A stretch of DNA of 64,000 bases from Nannobrachium achirus (taxonomy: Eukaryota; Chordata; Actinopteri; Myctophiformes; Myctophidae): the NCBI GenBank assembly GCA_963921795.1, contig OY997641.1:53874950-53938949 (forward strand), given 5' to 3'. Positions 11,165-23,309 of this stretch are shown here, in pieces. The translations under genes were made by a program, and so were the position numbers. The notes under the pieces are model-generated. The model was not told the DNA's origin, ran no database searches, and saw nothing but the letters and a program-made list of their open reading frames with translations. How positions within the stretch are numbered: the first letter of the stretch is position 1; each line of letters starts with the position of its first letter.

Positions 11165-12415
11165 TCCCCCCTCCCCCCCGCTAGGCCGGGACCTAGCCGC
11201 CCCCCTCCCCCCCGCTAGGCCGAGACCTAGTCCCCCTCCCCCCGCTAGGCCGAGACATAGTCCCCCTCCCCCCGCTAGGCCGAGACATAGTCCCGCTAGG
11301 CCGAGACCTAGTCCCCCTCCCCCCGCTAGGCCGAGACCTAGTCCCGCTAGGCCGAGACCTAGTCCCCCTCCCCCCGCTAGGCCGAGACCTAGTCCCGCTA
11401 GGCCGAGACCTAGTCCCCCTCCCCCTGCTAGGCCGAGACCTAGTCCCCTTCCCCCCGCTAGGCCGGGTCCTAGTGGGCAGGCGTCCCAGCACACCTCCCC
11501 CCCCCCCGCAAACGTACTGCTAAAAAGCGGCACATTTTGCCTTCTCCCTCCTCCTCTTCCTCGCACTCCCACCGGCAGCCACACTCCCGCAGGCAGGCGC
11601 GTAATCGCTCCTCGCCTCTCTCTAATCACCCCCCTCCTCTCCCCACTAGGCCGAGACCTAGTCCACCTCCTCTCCCCGCTAGGCCGAGACCTAGTCCGCC
11701 TCCTCCCCCCGCTAGGCCGAGACCTAGTCCGCCTCCTCCCCCCGCTAGGCCGAGACCTAGTCCGCCTCCTCCCCCCGCTAGGCCGAGACCTAGTCCTCCT
11801 CCTCCCCCCACTAGGCCGAGACCTAGCACCCCTCCCCCAACTAGGCCGAGACCTAGTCCTCCCCCTCACTCGAATTCCTAGGCATCACCCTCGACACCGT
11901 AGCCTTCTAAGCTTCCCTTCCCCTAGAGAAGCTTAACCGCATCACCCTCCTATTGCACAATTACATTCTCACTCCCCACTGCACCAAGCGCCTCCTCCCC
12001 CCGCTAGGCCGAGACCTAGTCCGCCTCCTCCCCCCGCTAGGCCGAGACCTAGTCCGCCTCCTCCCCCCGCTAGGCCGAGACCTAGTCCGCCTCCCCCCAC
12101 TAGGCCGAGACCTAGTCCCGCTAGGCCGAGACCTAGTCCACCTCCTCTCCCCGCTAGGCTGAGACCTAGTCCGCCTCCTCCCCCCGCTAGGCCGAGACCT
12201 AGTCCGCCTCCTCCCCCCGCTAGGCCGAGACCTAGTCCGCAGTCCGCCTCCTCCCCCCGCTAGGCCGAGACCTAGTCCGCCTCCCCCCACTAGGCCGAGA
12301 CCTAGCACCCCTCCCCCCGCTAGGCCGAGACCTAGTCCCACTCCCCCCGCTAGGCCGAGACCTAGTCCGCCTCCCCCCACTAGGCCGAGACCTAGCACCC
12401 CTCCCCCTGCCTGCC
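11165..12415. repeat. Pro/Arg-coding minisatellite, units multiples of 3 bp
   Basis: Several dozen units with the core CTAGGCCGAGACCTAGT and a C-rich linker. The common unit lengths I counted are 33, 30 and 21 bp. Each core is nearly palindromic (CTAGG...CCTAG). Because the units are in phase, frames stay open on both strands through the array. A remnant of RT coding sequence (11869-11995) separates two blocks. One further unit lies at about 12835-12872, inside the RT coding frame. Confidence 0.95.
11869..11995 (+). pseudogene. Displaced RT fragment (LEFLGITLD)
   Basis: Reads LEFLGITLDTVAF, a stop, then ASLPLEKLNRITLLLHNYIL and TPHCTKRLL. This matches the segment of DIRS-type reverse transcriptases just after the catalytic motifs. 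It lies upstream of the gag zinc-knuckle and of the RT N terminus, so it is out of its natural order. It is flanked on both sides by the minisatellite. Confidence 0.7.
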
Positions 12416-12477
12416 ACCACCGTCAACATACCCCCCCTGTTACCCCGCACACGCTCCGCAGCCCCCCACCTCCATTA

Positions 12478-12696
12478 GTGCCCAGGCCAGCACCCACTTC
12501 ATCTGCCTCTCGCCCCTCCCCCCAGTCCAATGCCAAGCAGGAGAGGCCCATCCTCGTTCAGGCTGGTAGAACAATCTGCAACAACTTCAACGACAGGGGC
12601 TGTTTCATGTCCAGCTGCCGCTATCTCCATATTTGCTCATTCTGCGGAGGAGCGCATTCCCGGTCCACCTGCCCCCATAACCTGACGAGCGCATGA
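12478..12696 (+). pseudogene. Gag zinc-knuckle segment
   Basis: Contains ICNNFNDRGC, SSCRYLHICSFCGGAHSRST and CPHN, a Cys/His-rich cluster found at the gag C terminus of fish DIRS/Ngaro elements. A CCCCCCAG acceptor-like site ends at 12525 in phase with the donor at 11153. The frame ends at TGA 12694-12696, directly before RT coding sequence in the same frame. Confidence 0.7.
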
Positions 12697-13504
12697 CTAG
12701 GCCATTACCTCAGCACCCCCATCAATATCCCAGCCCTCGCCACTGCTCTCCGTTCCCACCCAGACCGGCCATTTGTCTCATTCCTAATCAACGGCTTCAC
12801 TAATGGCTTCCACCCCGGTACAATAATCAACCTAGTCCTCCTCCTCCCCCCGCTAGGCCGAGACCTAGTCCTCCGCATTATTCCCCAAGGCCGTCCATTC
12901 ATTTCCCACCTCCTCGCCACAGCCACATCCGTCCCCAACCTGCACGACCCTGTCCCTATCACCGACTCCTGCCGCACTGACCTCCGCCTCTGGTGTCACC
13001 TGCTCGAGCAATGGAACGGAATCACCCTATTCTACCAAACCATCATTTCCAACCCAGACGACATCCAATTGTACACAGACGCCGCCCCCTCCATCGGCTA
13101 CGGTGGCTATTATCAGGGCCGTTGGTTTTCTGCTCCATGGTCACCAGAGTTTCACGCCATCACCCCCCCCCCCATCCACTCATCCCATTGTCACAAGTGC
13201 AATTCTTTGGGGATCTGAGTGGTCACAAAGGCGCATACTCATTCACTCCGACAACCAAGCCACCGTCGACATCATAAATAAAGGCCGTTCCAATGCCCCC
13301 AATATCATGCCATTCCTCCGCCGCCTAATTTGGACCTCCGTAACTCACCAATTCATTATCCGAGCCGCTCACGTCCCTGGTCATTCTAACCAAATTGCTG
13401 ATGCTCTGTCCCGCCTTTCCCTCCAGAGGTTTCGGCAGTTGGCGCCCGACGCGGACCTCCATCCCACTCCCATTCCTCCGTTTTCCACAACCACGTTCAC
13501 CTGA
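12697..13504 (+). pseudogene. Reverse transcriptase remnant and RNase H
   Basis: The first part (TPINIPALATALRSHPDRPF and following) matches the RT N terminus. One minisatellite unit then replaces the whole RT core, including the YxDD active site, and the frame continues in phase with RIIPQGRPFISHLLATATS, the post-RT connection. RNase H follows: LYTDAAPSIGYGG with the first catalytic Asp, then after a +1 shift in a C-run (about 13163-13173) HSDNQATVDIINKGRS and HVPGHSNQIADALSRL. RNase H degrades the RNA strand during reverse transcription. This copy is dead for RT. Confidence 0.85.
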
Positions 13505-14454
13505 ACCCCCAGCTCCAACACCTCATCATCCAGGCCCGTCACCACATCATAAACGGCTTTTCCCCCAGGACACTCTCCAGCTACCTTACCGCGTGGAACT
13601 CCTACAAGAGGTTCCACACCACCACCGGCGTCCCGTTCCCGTCCTCCGACATCTCCATCATCGCCGCCTACCTCTCCTACGCTCACTCACACCTCCATCT
13701 CCGTACCTCCACCCTGCACGTCTACCTCAGCGGCATCAACTTCTTCTTCCGCCTGATCGATGGACATCCAAGCCCGGCCATCTCTCACCCCCACATCACC
13801 ATGCTGCTCCGTGGTCTCCAGCGCAGTGAAGTCCAGGTTCCCCCCAGTCGTCACCCACTCACCGCTGACCTACTGCTCCGCTGCCTTCTCACACTCCGAG
13901 CTGGATACCTCACACCCTATATCGCCTCAACCCTGGAGAGGATGTTCCTGCTGGCCTTCTTCGGCTTCCTGCGGTGCTCCGAACCGACGTCCTCCTCCTC
14001 CCGTTACGACCCTTCAATCCACCCGAGCCTGGCTGACATCGTTTTCCACTCCTCCGAATCATTCACATTCAAACTCAAACACAGTAAAACTGACCAGCTG
14101 GGGCGCTCATCCACCATCCACCTATTCAGGTTAGACTCACCCCTCAGCCCTTACGAACGATCCCTCAATGCCACTCCTCACGACCCCCTATTCATTACCG
14201 AGACCGGTTCCATCGCCACCCGATTCTGGTTCCACCATCACCTCCGCCAGATACTGTCCCTCACCGGCCTTCCTCCACAACTCTACTCCGGCCACTCTTT
14301 CCGAATCGGTGCCGCCTCCACCGCAGCCAGTCAAGGTCTGTCAGATCATCTGATCCGCATCCTCGGACGATGGTCTTCCCACGCCTACCACTCATATATC
14401 CGCACCAACATTCACGACGTACGCAACGCTCACTACCACCTAGGCCGTCCGTAG
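13483..14454 (+). CDS. Tyrosine recombinase of DIRS/Ngaro-like element
   Basis: A continuous frame of 323 codons ends at TAG 14452-14454. The N-terminal SAM-like core-binding part (LSSYLTAWNSYKRFH) precedes the catalytic domain. Catalytic residues visible: Arg in AFFGFLRCSE, His-x-x-Arg in GHSFRIGAAS, Trp in ILGRWSS and Tyr in HAYHSYIR. In these elements the enzyme integrates a circular DNA intermediate. No obvious own ATG precedes the core-binding part, so it is probably made as part of a pol fusion or by overlap with the RNase H frame. It is the best-preserved gene of the element. Confidence 0.88.
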   Translation, partial: FHNHVHLNPQLQHLIIQARHHIINGFSPRTLSSYLTAWNSYKRFHTTTGVPFPSSDISIIAAYLSYAHSHLHLRTSTLHVYLSGINFFFRLIDGHPSPAISHPHITMLLRGLQRSEVQVPPSRHPLTADLLLRCLLTLRAGYLTPYIASTLERMFLLAFFGFLRCSEPTSSSSRYDPSIHPSLADIVFHSSESFTFKLKHSKTDQLGRSSTIHLFRLDSPLSPYERSLNATPHDPLFITETGSIATRFWFHHHLRQILSLTGLPPQLYSGHSFRIGAASTAASQGLSDHLIRILGRWSSHAYHSYIRTNIHDVRNAHYHLGRP

Positions 14455-14691
14455 TACCCAGTCTTTTTGTCAGGTGAGCCAGGCTTCTTTTGGGGAGTAA
14501 CGGAGCCGAGGCCTGAGATAGCTCCCGGGCTGAGCATCCTCGCCATCACTCCGGAGACGACCCCCACACTGCGTCTCACCATACCCTGGGCTCCTTCACC
14601 TTCGCACTACACTCACACACTCAACATTCACCTTCACTTCAATCAATAAACATGTTCAACTTGAGCAGAGGTGTGGTTTCTTACTAGTGAA

Positions 14692-14886
14692 ATGTAGTTG
14701 CTTGCAACGTAGGTTCAGGAGTGGAGACCCACCTCTGCTCATCCATGCCACTTCCCTGTCACAATCACCTCATCACATACACCTGCCTCACTATCTCCTG
14801 GCCAATCCAGTCGCAATCACCACAGTATAAAAGCACCTGTGTTTGCCTCCCCTACCTGTTTGTATCTGCAAAAGTAGAAACCAAAC
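14692..14886 (+). repeat. 3' direct repeat of DIRS/Ngaro-like element
   Basis: Copy of 10275-10454 with a 15-bp insertion (after CCAATCCAGT) before the TATAAAA motif. The high identity suggests that this element inserted recently relative to its other damage. Confidence 0.9.
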
Positions 14887-16390
14887 GCCCTCCCTCCCTC
14901 CCCAAACACCTAATCATTTTACAGTCCTTGCTCCCCTCAGATCAACTGTATCGACAAATCGAATCTTTGTCCTTGAGTGACATTCTGACAAGGCTGAGAT
15001 CAAATTCACCAGTTCAAAAGTCAATTTATCTCATTGTTGTTTCATTGTGTTCTCAATCTAGCCCGTTTCTGGTGCCAAACAATTTTTTCACTTGAATGTG
15101 GTATGCAACAGGTCCGCTAAACGTAAATACCAAGTAGAATGTAATGTTTTCATTACCAGAAGGCACTGTTCAGATAATAAAACCCACAAAATAGAACCGA
15201 GAACCAGCAGGAATGACTATGCATTTATATTATACATTTAAGATTACGAAACATTTGTCTATACTCCCAAGTTTGCACTGACTGAACACTTCAATTCTAA
15301 AAAATAAAACATTTGTAGTGTAGACTTAAGGTCTTTATGTATTAGGGTGATAGAAATGGCACAAGTAAGGGTCGTTTCACACTCTAATAAAGAGCCTAAC
15401 TAATTTCGGTTCGGGAGGGCTCCCCGACCCGAAATTGTTTAGGTTCGGGGGGAGTTCATCCATACTTTCTTAACGGCTAGTGCCGAAGTCGCATGTAAAT
15501 ATTGGAGGTCTGTGGCATGAAAACGTTTGTGGCCGAGAAATGAGTGTTGCAGGGCGGATACATACAGTATCTGACTGGCCCTCGCGCTAGCCCTGAACTT
15601 GAAGCCGGGCTGAATGAATGAGAAGACACCGCTTAGTACCGAAATTAAGTCGGGAGGTCACAACATTTTGGCAGCACCGTGGAGCCGAGTTTAGTCGGTT
15701 GACGCCCCCCCGAACCGGGGACGACGACCCATATTTGGGTTTGGACAGTGCCGAACCGAAATTAGTTAGGCTCCTTATAACGGTGTGAATCGACCCTAAC
15801 TCAGCACAGATTTGGTAGATTCTCTCGGTTTTAGATATACAATAAATTAAGAGATTTCAAATGTATCTGAGTAGCAAAGCAAAGGTGAACCAACCACTGA
15901 CATACAACTTTGAATACATGAAAAAGTATAATAAATACTTCTTCTGTTAAAACGCACACAGCATCATGGATGCGTCTCATCTGATTTGATATCACCTAAG
16001 ACTGTCCAGGAAATTCAACTGGTTTTGAGAACAAGTAAAATCCAAATTATTACAAAAATTTAAAAATTTAAAATTGAAACAAGACACAAATGTCATTCAT
16101 ACCTTTTATGTGATGTTTTTTTTATTTTCAAACATCGGTTATGGTAGCGACAAGAGGACCAAACAACTGCTGTTTCAACAATAAAACTTCAAAGCTGCTT
16201 CAATAATAAAAATTAAATATAGCTGCAAGCAGCGATAAAGTGGCCAAGCCAGAAAAAGCAGGAAAGCAAAAAAGCAAGGGAAAAGTGGGAAAAGAAACCA
16301 AAGAAAAAACTAGAAGCAGTGCTCTTCTGAGCACTATAATATGCAATTTAAATAGTCTGTATGAGGTGAGACTTGAACCGGTGACCATCG

Positions 16391-16421
<31 letters not shown>

Positions 16422-17191
16422 TGCGTGCGTGTGTAGGCCTATTTGAAACGGATGGATTCACACCAACAGTGAAGCGTATGCTGTAGCGAATCGAAACCGT
16501 CTTTTTTTTAAATGCCGCCCCTAGACTCTGCCGTTAAACATTGCTCCATGGATCTGCAACCACGACCATCAGACGAGTGTCTACTATAGGGCCTAGTATA
16601 AAGGATAACGCACATAACATTCACTGCTCCTCCTCGCCCTCTTTTGCAACCAATTATGGATGTATCACTTGTTTATTATGGGCTTGTGGGTCTATTATAA
16701 AAAATTATGTACAAGATACTGAAAAGGCGCTGGCGCATGCATCTAGACTAGGATACTGCTGGCAGTTGTTATAATTCCAATTCTTCTACCTGGCTGTGCT
16801 GCTGAATGTGTGCATAATAGACTTTTAAGTCTATGTCTCTGTTTTTTCACATAGCATTTTACACAATAGAATAACGGAACCAGGTGTAAACCAGCTTTAT
16901 TTTAAAAATCACACCCGTGTGAACTGAGCGGTGGTTTACCCCCCCTTCCCCCCTGTGTGTGTGTGTGTGTGTGTGCGTGTGTGTGTGTGTGCCTGGTCTG
17001 GCCTGGCCTGAACAACAGCGCCCCTCCCTTAACATGTGTGGTCATAAAAGGTACTGCAGGCTACATACAGACACACACACACGGACGGACGCATACACAC
17101 ACGGCCACGTATAGGAGACGGTGTAACCACCGCTCAAAAACTATTCTATTATAATGTAGCCTAAAACATTACAACAGAACAGCAAGAGCCG
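14887..17191. other. Intergenic; one MITE, no gene seen
   Basis: Apart from the PIF/Harbinger-like MITE at 15369-15796 there are short (GTGC)n and (GT)n tracts near 16391-16434 and 16953-16991. The small lysine-rich frame at 16240-16446 runs into the GT tract and has no recognisable domain. Confidence 0.6.
15369..15796. mobile_element. PIF/Harbinger-like MITE
   Basis: Inverted ends of about 45 bp start GGGTCGTTTCACAC on the left and, in reverse complement, GGGTCGATTCACAC on the right, both running into GAGCCTAACTAATTTCGGTT. The element is flanked by the 3-bp duplication TAA (15366-15368 and 15797-15799), typical of the PIF/Harbinger superfamily. There is no coding capacity. Confidence 0.88.
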
Positions 17192-17440
17192 TTGGCCGCC
17201 GCGTCCACGTCCATGGACGCGGCCGTGGACGCGTCCATGGACGCGGACGCGAAAAAAACGTCCGTGGACGCGAGGCCGCGTCCACGGACGCAAACGGCCG
17301 GCCGTCCCGGCCGTGGACGCGGCCGTGGACGAGGCCGTGGACGCAGACGGCCGGGGACGCGGCCGTGGACGAGGCCGCGGACGTGGACGCAAACGGCCGG
17401 CCGTGGACGAGTCCATGGACGAGGCCGCGAAAAAAAGGCA
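17192..17440. repeat. GC-rich GGACG minisatellite, left copy
   Basis: Irregular array of CGTGGACGC, GAGGCCGTGGACG and ACGGCCGG units; locally palindromic (CGTCCATGGACG). Its inverted copy is at 23812-24078. It marks the outer end of the large inverted repeat. Confidence 0.92.
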
Positions 17441-17458
17441 GCGAAAAAAAAAAAAAAA

Positions 17459-17815
17459 GTGTCTATTGTATGTATTTTTTGATGGAGAATTCAAATATGA
17501 CCTTCTTTTTTGCATAGGACAACTCTAACCTGCATCAATTGGTATTTTATAATTGCCAATTGTACCCTATCCATCTGAAAAACAAATTGGATGTCTATTG
17601 TATGTATTTTTTGATGGAGAATTCAAATATTACCTTCTTTTTGGGATAGGACAACTCTAACCTGCATCAATTGGTATTTTATAATTGCCAATTGTACCCT
17701 ATCCATCTCAAAAACAAAGTGGATGTCTATTGTATGTATTTTTTGATGGGGAATTCAAATGTTACCTTCTTTTTTAGATAGGACAACTCTAACCTGCATC
17801 AATTGGTGCATCAAC
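17459..17815. repeat. 132-bp tandem repeat, left copies
   Basis: About three units start GTCTATTGTATGTATTTTTT (17461, about 17593, about 17725) and run through AATTGGTATTTTATAATTGC. The right arm has about four units (23310-23800), so unit number has changed since the inverted duplication. (ATCT)n tracts follow at 17817-17880 and 18291-18360. Confidence 0.92.
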
Positions 17816-18290
17816 CTACTATCTATCTATCTATCTATCTATCTATCCATCTATCCATCTATCCATCTATCTATCCATCTATTTATGTATACACCTATTC
17901 ACCTTTAGTCCAGAAGAGAGTTCAGCATCAGGAACTTGCACACATGTAACTGTGTCATGACTGTGTCATGGAGCTAAAACAGGGCTATGTTAAATACTCA
18001 AAATGACTCTGATGGACCAATCAGGGTGGTGGTGGGGGGAGGGATCAACAATAGACAGAAACTGGATAATGCTTTGTTAACTGTCCCACCTAAGTCCCTG
18101 CTAGTCTGAACAAACATCACCTTCCCTCTCATAACACTACTACTACTACATTTATATAAAGCTGCTCTTGCATTTGAATTCAAGTCTGACACAAGTTAAG
18201 GTTAACTTAGGTAGTATTTCATTTTGCTGGCTTTTAGGGTCTGTGTGTGAGTGTGTAGGCTCACAAATTATTATAATTGTCATTAAGTGA

Positions 18291-18327
<37 letters not shown>

Positions 18328-18630
18328 CATCTATCTATCTATCCATCTATCCATCTATTTATTTATACTTACTGTTTACATTTTCTATAAATATTTATTT
18401 CTATATAAAACTCAGTTGTGTGGAGTTATTGTGTGCCTTTTCTTGTAGCTAAAGAGTCCATTTGTTCACTAGACATTAAGTCAAGGTTACTATTTTGAGT
18501 TGAAGCTAAGTGTTTTATTGCTTTGTGGTTTAACATGATTTAAAAGGCAAATTCATTGTTATGGTTACTTTAGAAGACTGCTTTTGCATTCATGAGTTAA
18601 AAAGAGAGCCAAGCTAATTCAAAGAGTTAA

Positions 18631-19130
18631 AGCCATACTGTGTAAGATGCCCAACTAGTGGTCATTAGCCCTATAGCAAACCGCGGTCGCGTCCGCGTCT
18701 TTCGGACGTTTTTCGTACCTTCAGACCCCCGCGTCTGCCTCCACCTCGCTGAGATCTATCTTTTAAGGGGTCCCTTGTTCCTGTGCGTTCAGTAATTCCA
18801 GAGATACGGACTCCTTCACCCTGCCTGGTAGGCGAAATTACCTAGAGAAGGGATGGTACAAACGGGCGACAACAAATATGGCTGCCATAGCGACCCCACT
18901 TCAAGATGCGCTGTGATTGGCCGGCAGTTGTATAACCCTCGCTGTGATTGGCCGGTAGTGTGATGACGCAATTTTGGCGCGAGATCCGGTCCACGGCAAG
19001 GATCTCAGTTTACATACAGAGAAGGCTTTACAGGCTGAAATTCACGGCGCGGATCTTCTAAAACTTTTGTGATTTAATAGTTAGGAGAATTTTAAGATTT
19101 GTTTTATAAAAAAAGTTACATAGTACAACT
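18631..19130. mobile_element. TTAA-flanked MITE, left arm only
   Basis: Flanked by TTAA at 18627-18630 and 19131-19134. The ends are inverted: left TTAAAGCCATACTGTGTAA, right in reverse complement TTAAAGTTGTACTATGTAA. The right arm of the inverted repeat has a clean empty site with a single TTAA near 22495-22506. TTAA duplication suggests piggyBac-type transposition. It has no coding capacity; the interior has two GATTGGCCGG copies. Confidence 0.93.
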
Positions 19131-19816
19131 TTAAGTTAAAGGAACACAAAACATGACCTAACTCGCTGCCATTGGACAGACAGTTACAACATAGGCCTAC
19201 TCTTATCTTTCACAGAACAGACAATTATCATTTGTTTTATCTATTTGAGACTATGTAGCTGCTCTATGGGAAATAGAGCATTATATCAGCCTATTCAATT
19301 GATAATGACCAATGGGTGCCAGTTTCTAAGTAGTTAACCATATTAACATAACAATATATGTGGCCTAGACATGGATATTGCCCAATCAACTCGTAATCTA
19401 CAGAAATGTCCACCACATCACACAGTATAAAACTTAGTAGGCTCAGTGGATTCACCTATGTTAAATCATGTCAGGTTAGTTTGGTTCAAGGTTCAAGTAT
19501 AATAATTTATGAGACAAAAATGTAAACAGCACAAATGTACAATCACATCTCGGCTAGAATGATAACATAAAGTCCTGACTACTCCTTGTTATTGTGGTCC
19601 TAAATACTACAATGATTAGTTTGGATGCATTGCTTCTATCATGTCCAATTAAAAATAAATACATTACATACATACAGAAATCTGCCTTCTCCTGTATTGT
19701 ATTAGTGACATTCATTATAAATAGTAAAATAACAGGACAGAGCAAAAAAGGCCTCTGTTGTGTCTTTATCTGATCACATGCAATCAGACACTCACACTGC
19801 ACAGCAATATATAAAC

Positions 19817-19822
19817 TTTATT
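19817..19822 (-). terminator. AATAAA polyadenylation signal of ZNF gene
   Basis: AATAAA on the minus strand, about 80 nt below the zinc-finger region's 3' end. The inverted copy on the plus strand is at 21810-21815. Confidence 0.6.
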
Positions 19823-19901
19823 ACAGGCTCAAGGCCCACAGGGTAAGAAGACAATACATTACAAAGATAATAATTTAAAAAAACAACAACAGAGAGTACA
19901 T

Positions 19902-20780
<879 letters not shown>

Positions 20781-20829
20781 GCACAGGACAGGGAGAGAAA
20801 ACACACACCTGATAAGAGCCAGATTCACA

Positions 20830-21644
20830 CATTGATCAGCATTTAAGTAACATCATCATTATTATTGTTGAGTCTGAAAAGAACAATACAATGTGATAGA
20901 TCTTTACACATCTGACCCATAACATTATTAGCAATTCACATGGTTACTATAATAGGTGAGTCTTCTAGCTTTTTAAAAATGTAATATTTCATTAATTCTT
21001 TCTCTTACTAAGTGTAACATCCCACTTCTTAATTGTATATTATTTGGAAAGGGTTAGCAAAATGTTTGCCATAAATTCAATGCTGAGTTGCATTTGTTTT
21101 CCTACATTTTCCCCTTCAATGTATTATTACAATGTATTTACTATTTCTTACTTAGGTCTACTTAACTTTGTATTTTTACATTATTATATTGATCAACATT
21201 AACACATAGTGTGTGTTAGGTTAGGTTAGTTGCAGAGTGTCCACAACTGTCCAGAATACACTGTACATAATAGACTCCAGACTTCAAGTGAAGATGAAAT
21301 CTCTAGACGGCACCAGCGGCAATTCTGATGAACGGGTGGAACCCAAAGACCATCAAGATCTCTGTAAGTCACAGACTGAGTAAGTCTCCAGATAAACTCA
21401 CACACATCAAAGTGTTTAAACATTACTTTTATCATTCATGACATAATATCATGTTACTGTTACCTACATGCCTTTATATGGGGAGAACCAAGCAGACCCA
21501 GTTATGATTTTGCTTTTAATAGAAAGGAATCCCTTACATTGTTGTATGTTAAATTACTTTCTGATCTGTTTGTGTTCATTATAACAGCCACAGGAAAGAT
21601 ACATTGTTTCAGATTTTTCCAGAGACTGATGACAGACCCTGGAT
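20830..21644. other. Spacer of the inverted repeat; possible upstream exon
   Basis: Unique sequence between the two arms. On the plus strand 21258-21364 reads an open, acidic stretch (MKSLDGTSGNSDERVEPKD) ending in CT|GTAAGT, which could be an N-terminal exon of a zinc-finger gene. It would point towards the right-arm copy of the ZNF tail, not the main finger exon. The support is weak. Confidence 0.35.
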
Positions 21645-22784
21645 GTAGCTCTGTCAGGTACACGTCTACCATTAGTGGACACTGGCATGAGTGGCATGAG
21701 TGCCTCTTTAGCTCCGGTGGGGCTTTGTGAATGTACTCTCTGTTGTTGTTTTTTTAAATTATTATCTTTGTAATGTATTGTCTTCTTACCCTGTGGGCCT
21801 TGAGCCTGTAATAAAGTTTATATATTGCTGTGCAGTGTGAGTGTCTGATTGCATGTGATCAGATAAAGACACAACAGAGGCCTTTTTTGCTCTGTCCTGT
21901 TATTTTACTATTTATAATGAATGTCACTAATACAATACAGGAGAAGGCAGATTTCTGTATGTATGTAATGTATTTATTTTTAATTGGACATGATAGAAGC
22001 AATGCATCCAAACTAATCATTGTAGTATTTAGGACCACAATAACAAGGAGTAGTCAGGACTTTATGTTATCATTCTAGCCGAGATGTGATTGTACATTTG
22101 TGCTGTTTACATTTTTGTCTCATAAATTATTATATTTGAACCTTGAACCAAACTAACCTGACATGATTTAACATAGGTGAATCCACTGAGCCTACTAAGT
22201 TTTATACTGTGTGATGTGGTGGACATTTCTGTAGATTACGAGTTGATTGGGCAATATCCATGTCTAGGCCACATATATTGTTATGTTAATATGGTTAACT
22301 ACTTAGAAACTGGCACCCATTGGTCATTATCAATTGAATAGGCTGATATAATGCTCTATTTCCCATAGAGCAGCTACATAGTCTCAAATAGATAAAACAA
22401 ATGATAATTGTCTGTTCTGTGAAAGATAAGAGTAGGCCTATGTTGTAACTGTCTGTCCAATGGCAGCGAGTTAGGTCATGTTTTGTGTTCCTTTAACTTA
22501 ACTCTTTAAATTAGCTTGGCTCTCTTTTTAACTCATGAATGCAAAAGCAGTCTTCTAAAGTAACCATAACAATGAATTTGCCTTTTAAATCATGTTAAAC
22601 CACAAAGCAATAAAACACTTAGCTTCAACTCAAAATAGTAACCTTGACTTAATGTCTAGTGAACAAATGGACTCTTTAGCTACAAGAAAAGGCACACAAT
22701 AACTCCACACAACTGAGTTTTATATAGAAATAAATATTTATAGAAAATGTAAACAGTAAGTATAAATAAATAGATGGATAGATG

Positions 22785-22821
<37 letters not shown>

Positions 22822-23255
22822 TCACTTAATGACAATTATAATAATTTGTGAGCCTACACACTCACACACAGACCCTAAAAGCCAGCAAAATGAAATACTA
22901 CCTAAGTTAACCTTAACTTGTGTCAGACTTGAATTCAAATGCAAGAGCAGCTTTATATAAATGTAGTAGTAGTAGTGTTATGAGAGGGAAGGTGATGTTT
23001 GTTCAGACTAGCAGGGACTTAGGTGGGACAGTTAACAAAGCATTATCCAGTTTCTGTCTATTGTTGATCCCTCCCCCCACCACCACCCTGATTGGTCCAT
23101 CAGAGTCATTTTGAGTATTTAACATAGCCCTGTTTTAGCTCCATGACACAGTCATGACACAGTTCCATGTGTGCAAGTTCCTGATGCTGAACTCTCTTCT
23201 GGACTAAAGGTGAAGTATAAATAAATAGATGGATAGATAGATAGATGGATAGATG

Positions 23256-23300
<45 letters not shown>

Positions 23301-23309
23301 TAGGTTGAT

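Larger units (their letters stand above)
10275..14886 (+). mobile_element. DIRS/Ngaro-like tyrosine-recombinase retrotransposon, defective
   Basis: Direct repeats of about 180-195 bp bracket 4.2 kb that encodes, in order, a gag-like N terminus, a zinc-knuckle gag segment, RT pieces, RNase H and a tyrosine recombinase. RNase H plus tyrosine recombinase and no integrase or protease is the hallmark of the DIRS order; direct rather than inverted repeats favour the Ngaro group. The RT core is missing and replaced by minisatellite units, and the pol region is frameshifted, so this copy is not autonomous. The tyrosine recombinase frame looks intact. No target duplication is expected for this order. 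Confidence 0.85.

Noticed and set aside
10994..11869. Long minus-strand frame rich in Gly, Arg and Ser
   Set aside because: It is the reverse reading of an in-phase minisatellite; open frames there follow from unit lengths divisible by 3.
16340..16400. tRNA gene or tRNA-derived SINE on the minus strand
   Set aside because: A B-box-like GGTTCAAGTCTC is present, but I could not find an A box or a cloverleaf.
17192..17515. Arg/Pro-rich frames on both strands
   Set aside because: They read the GGACG minisatellite and have no domain outside it.
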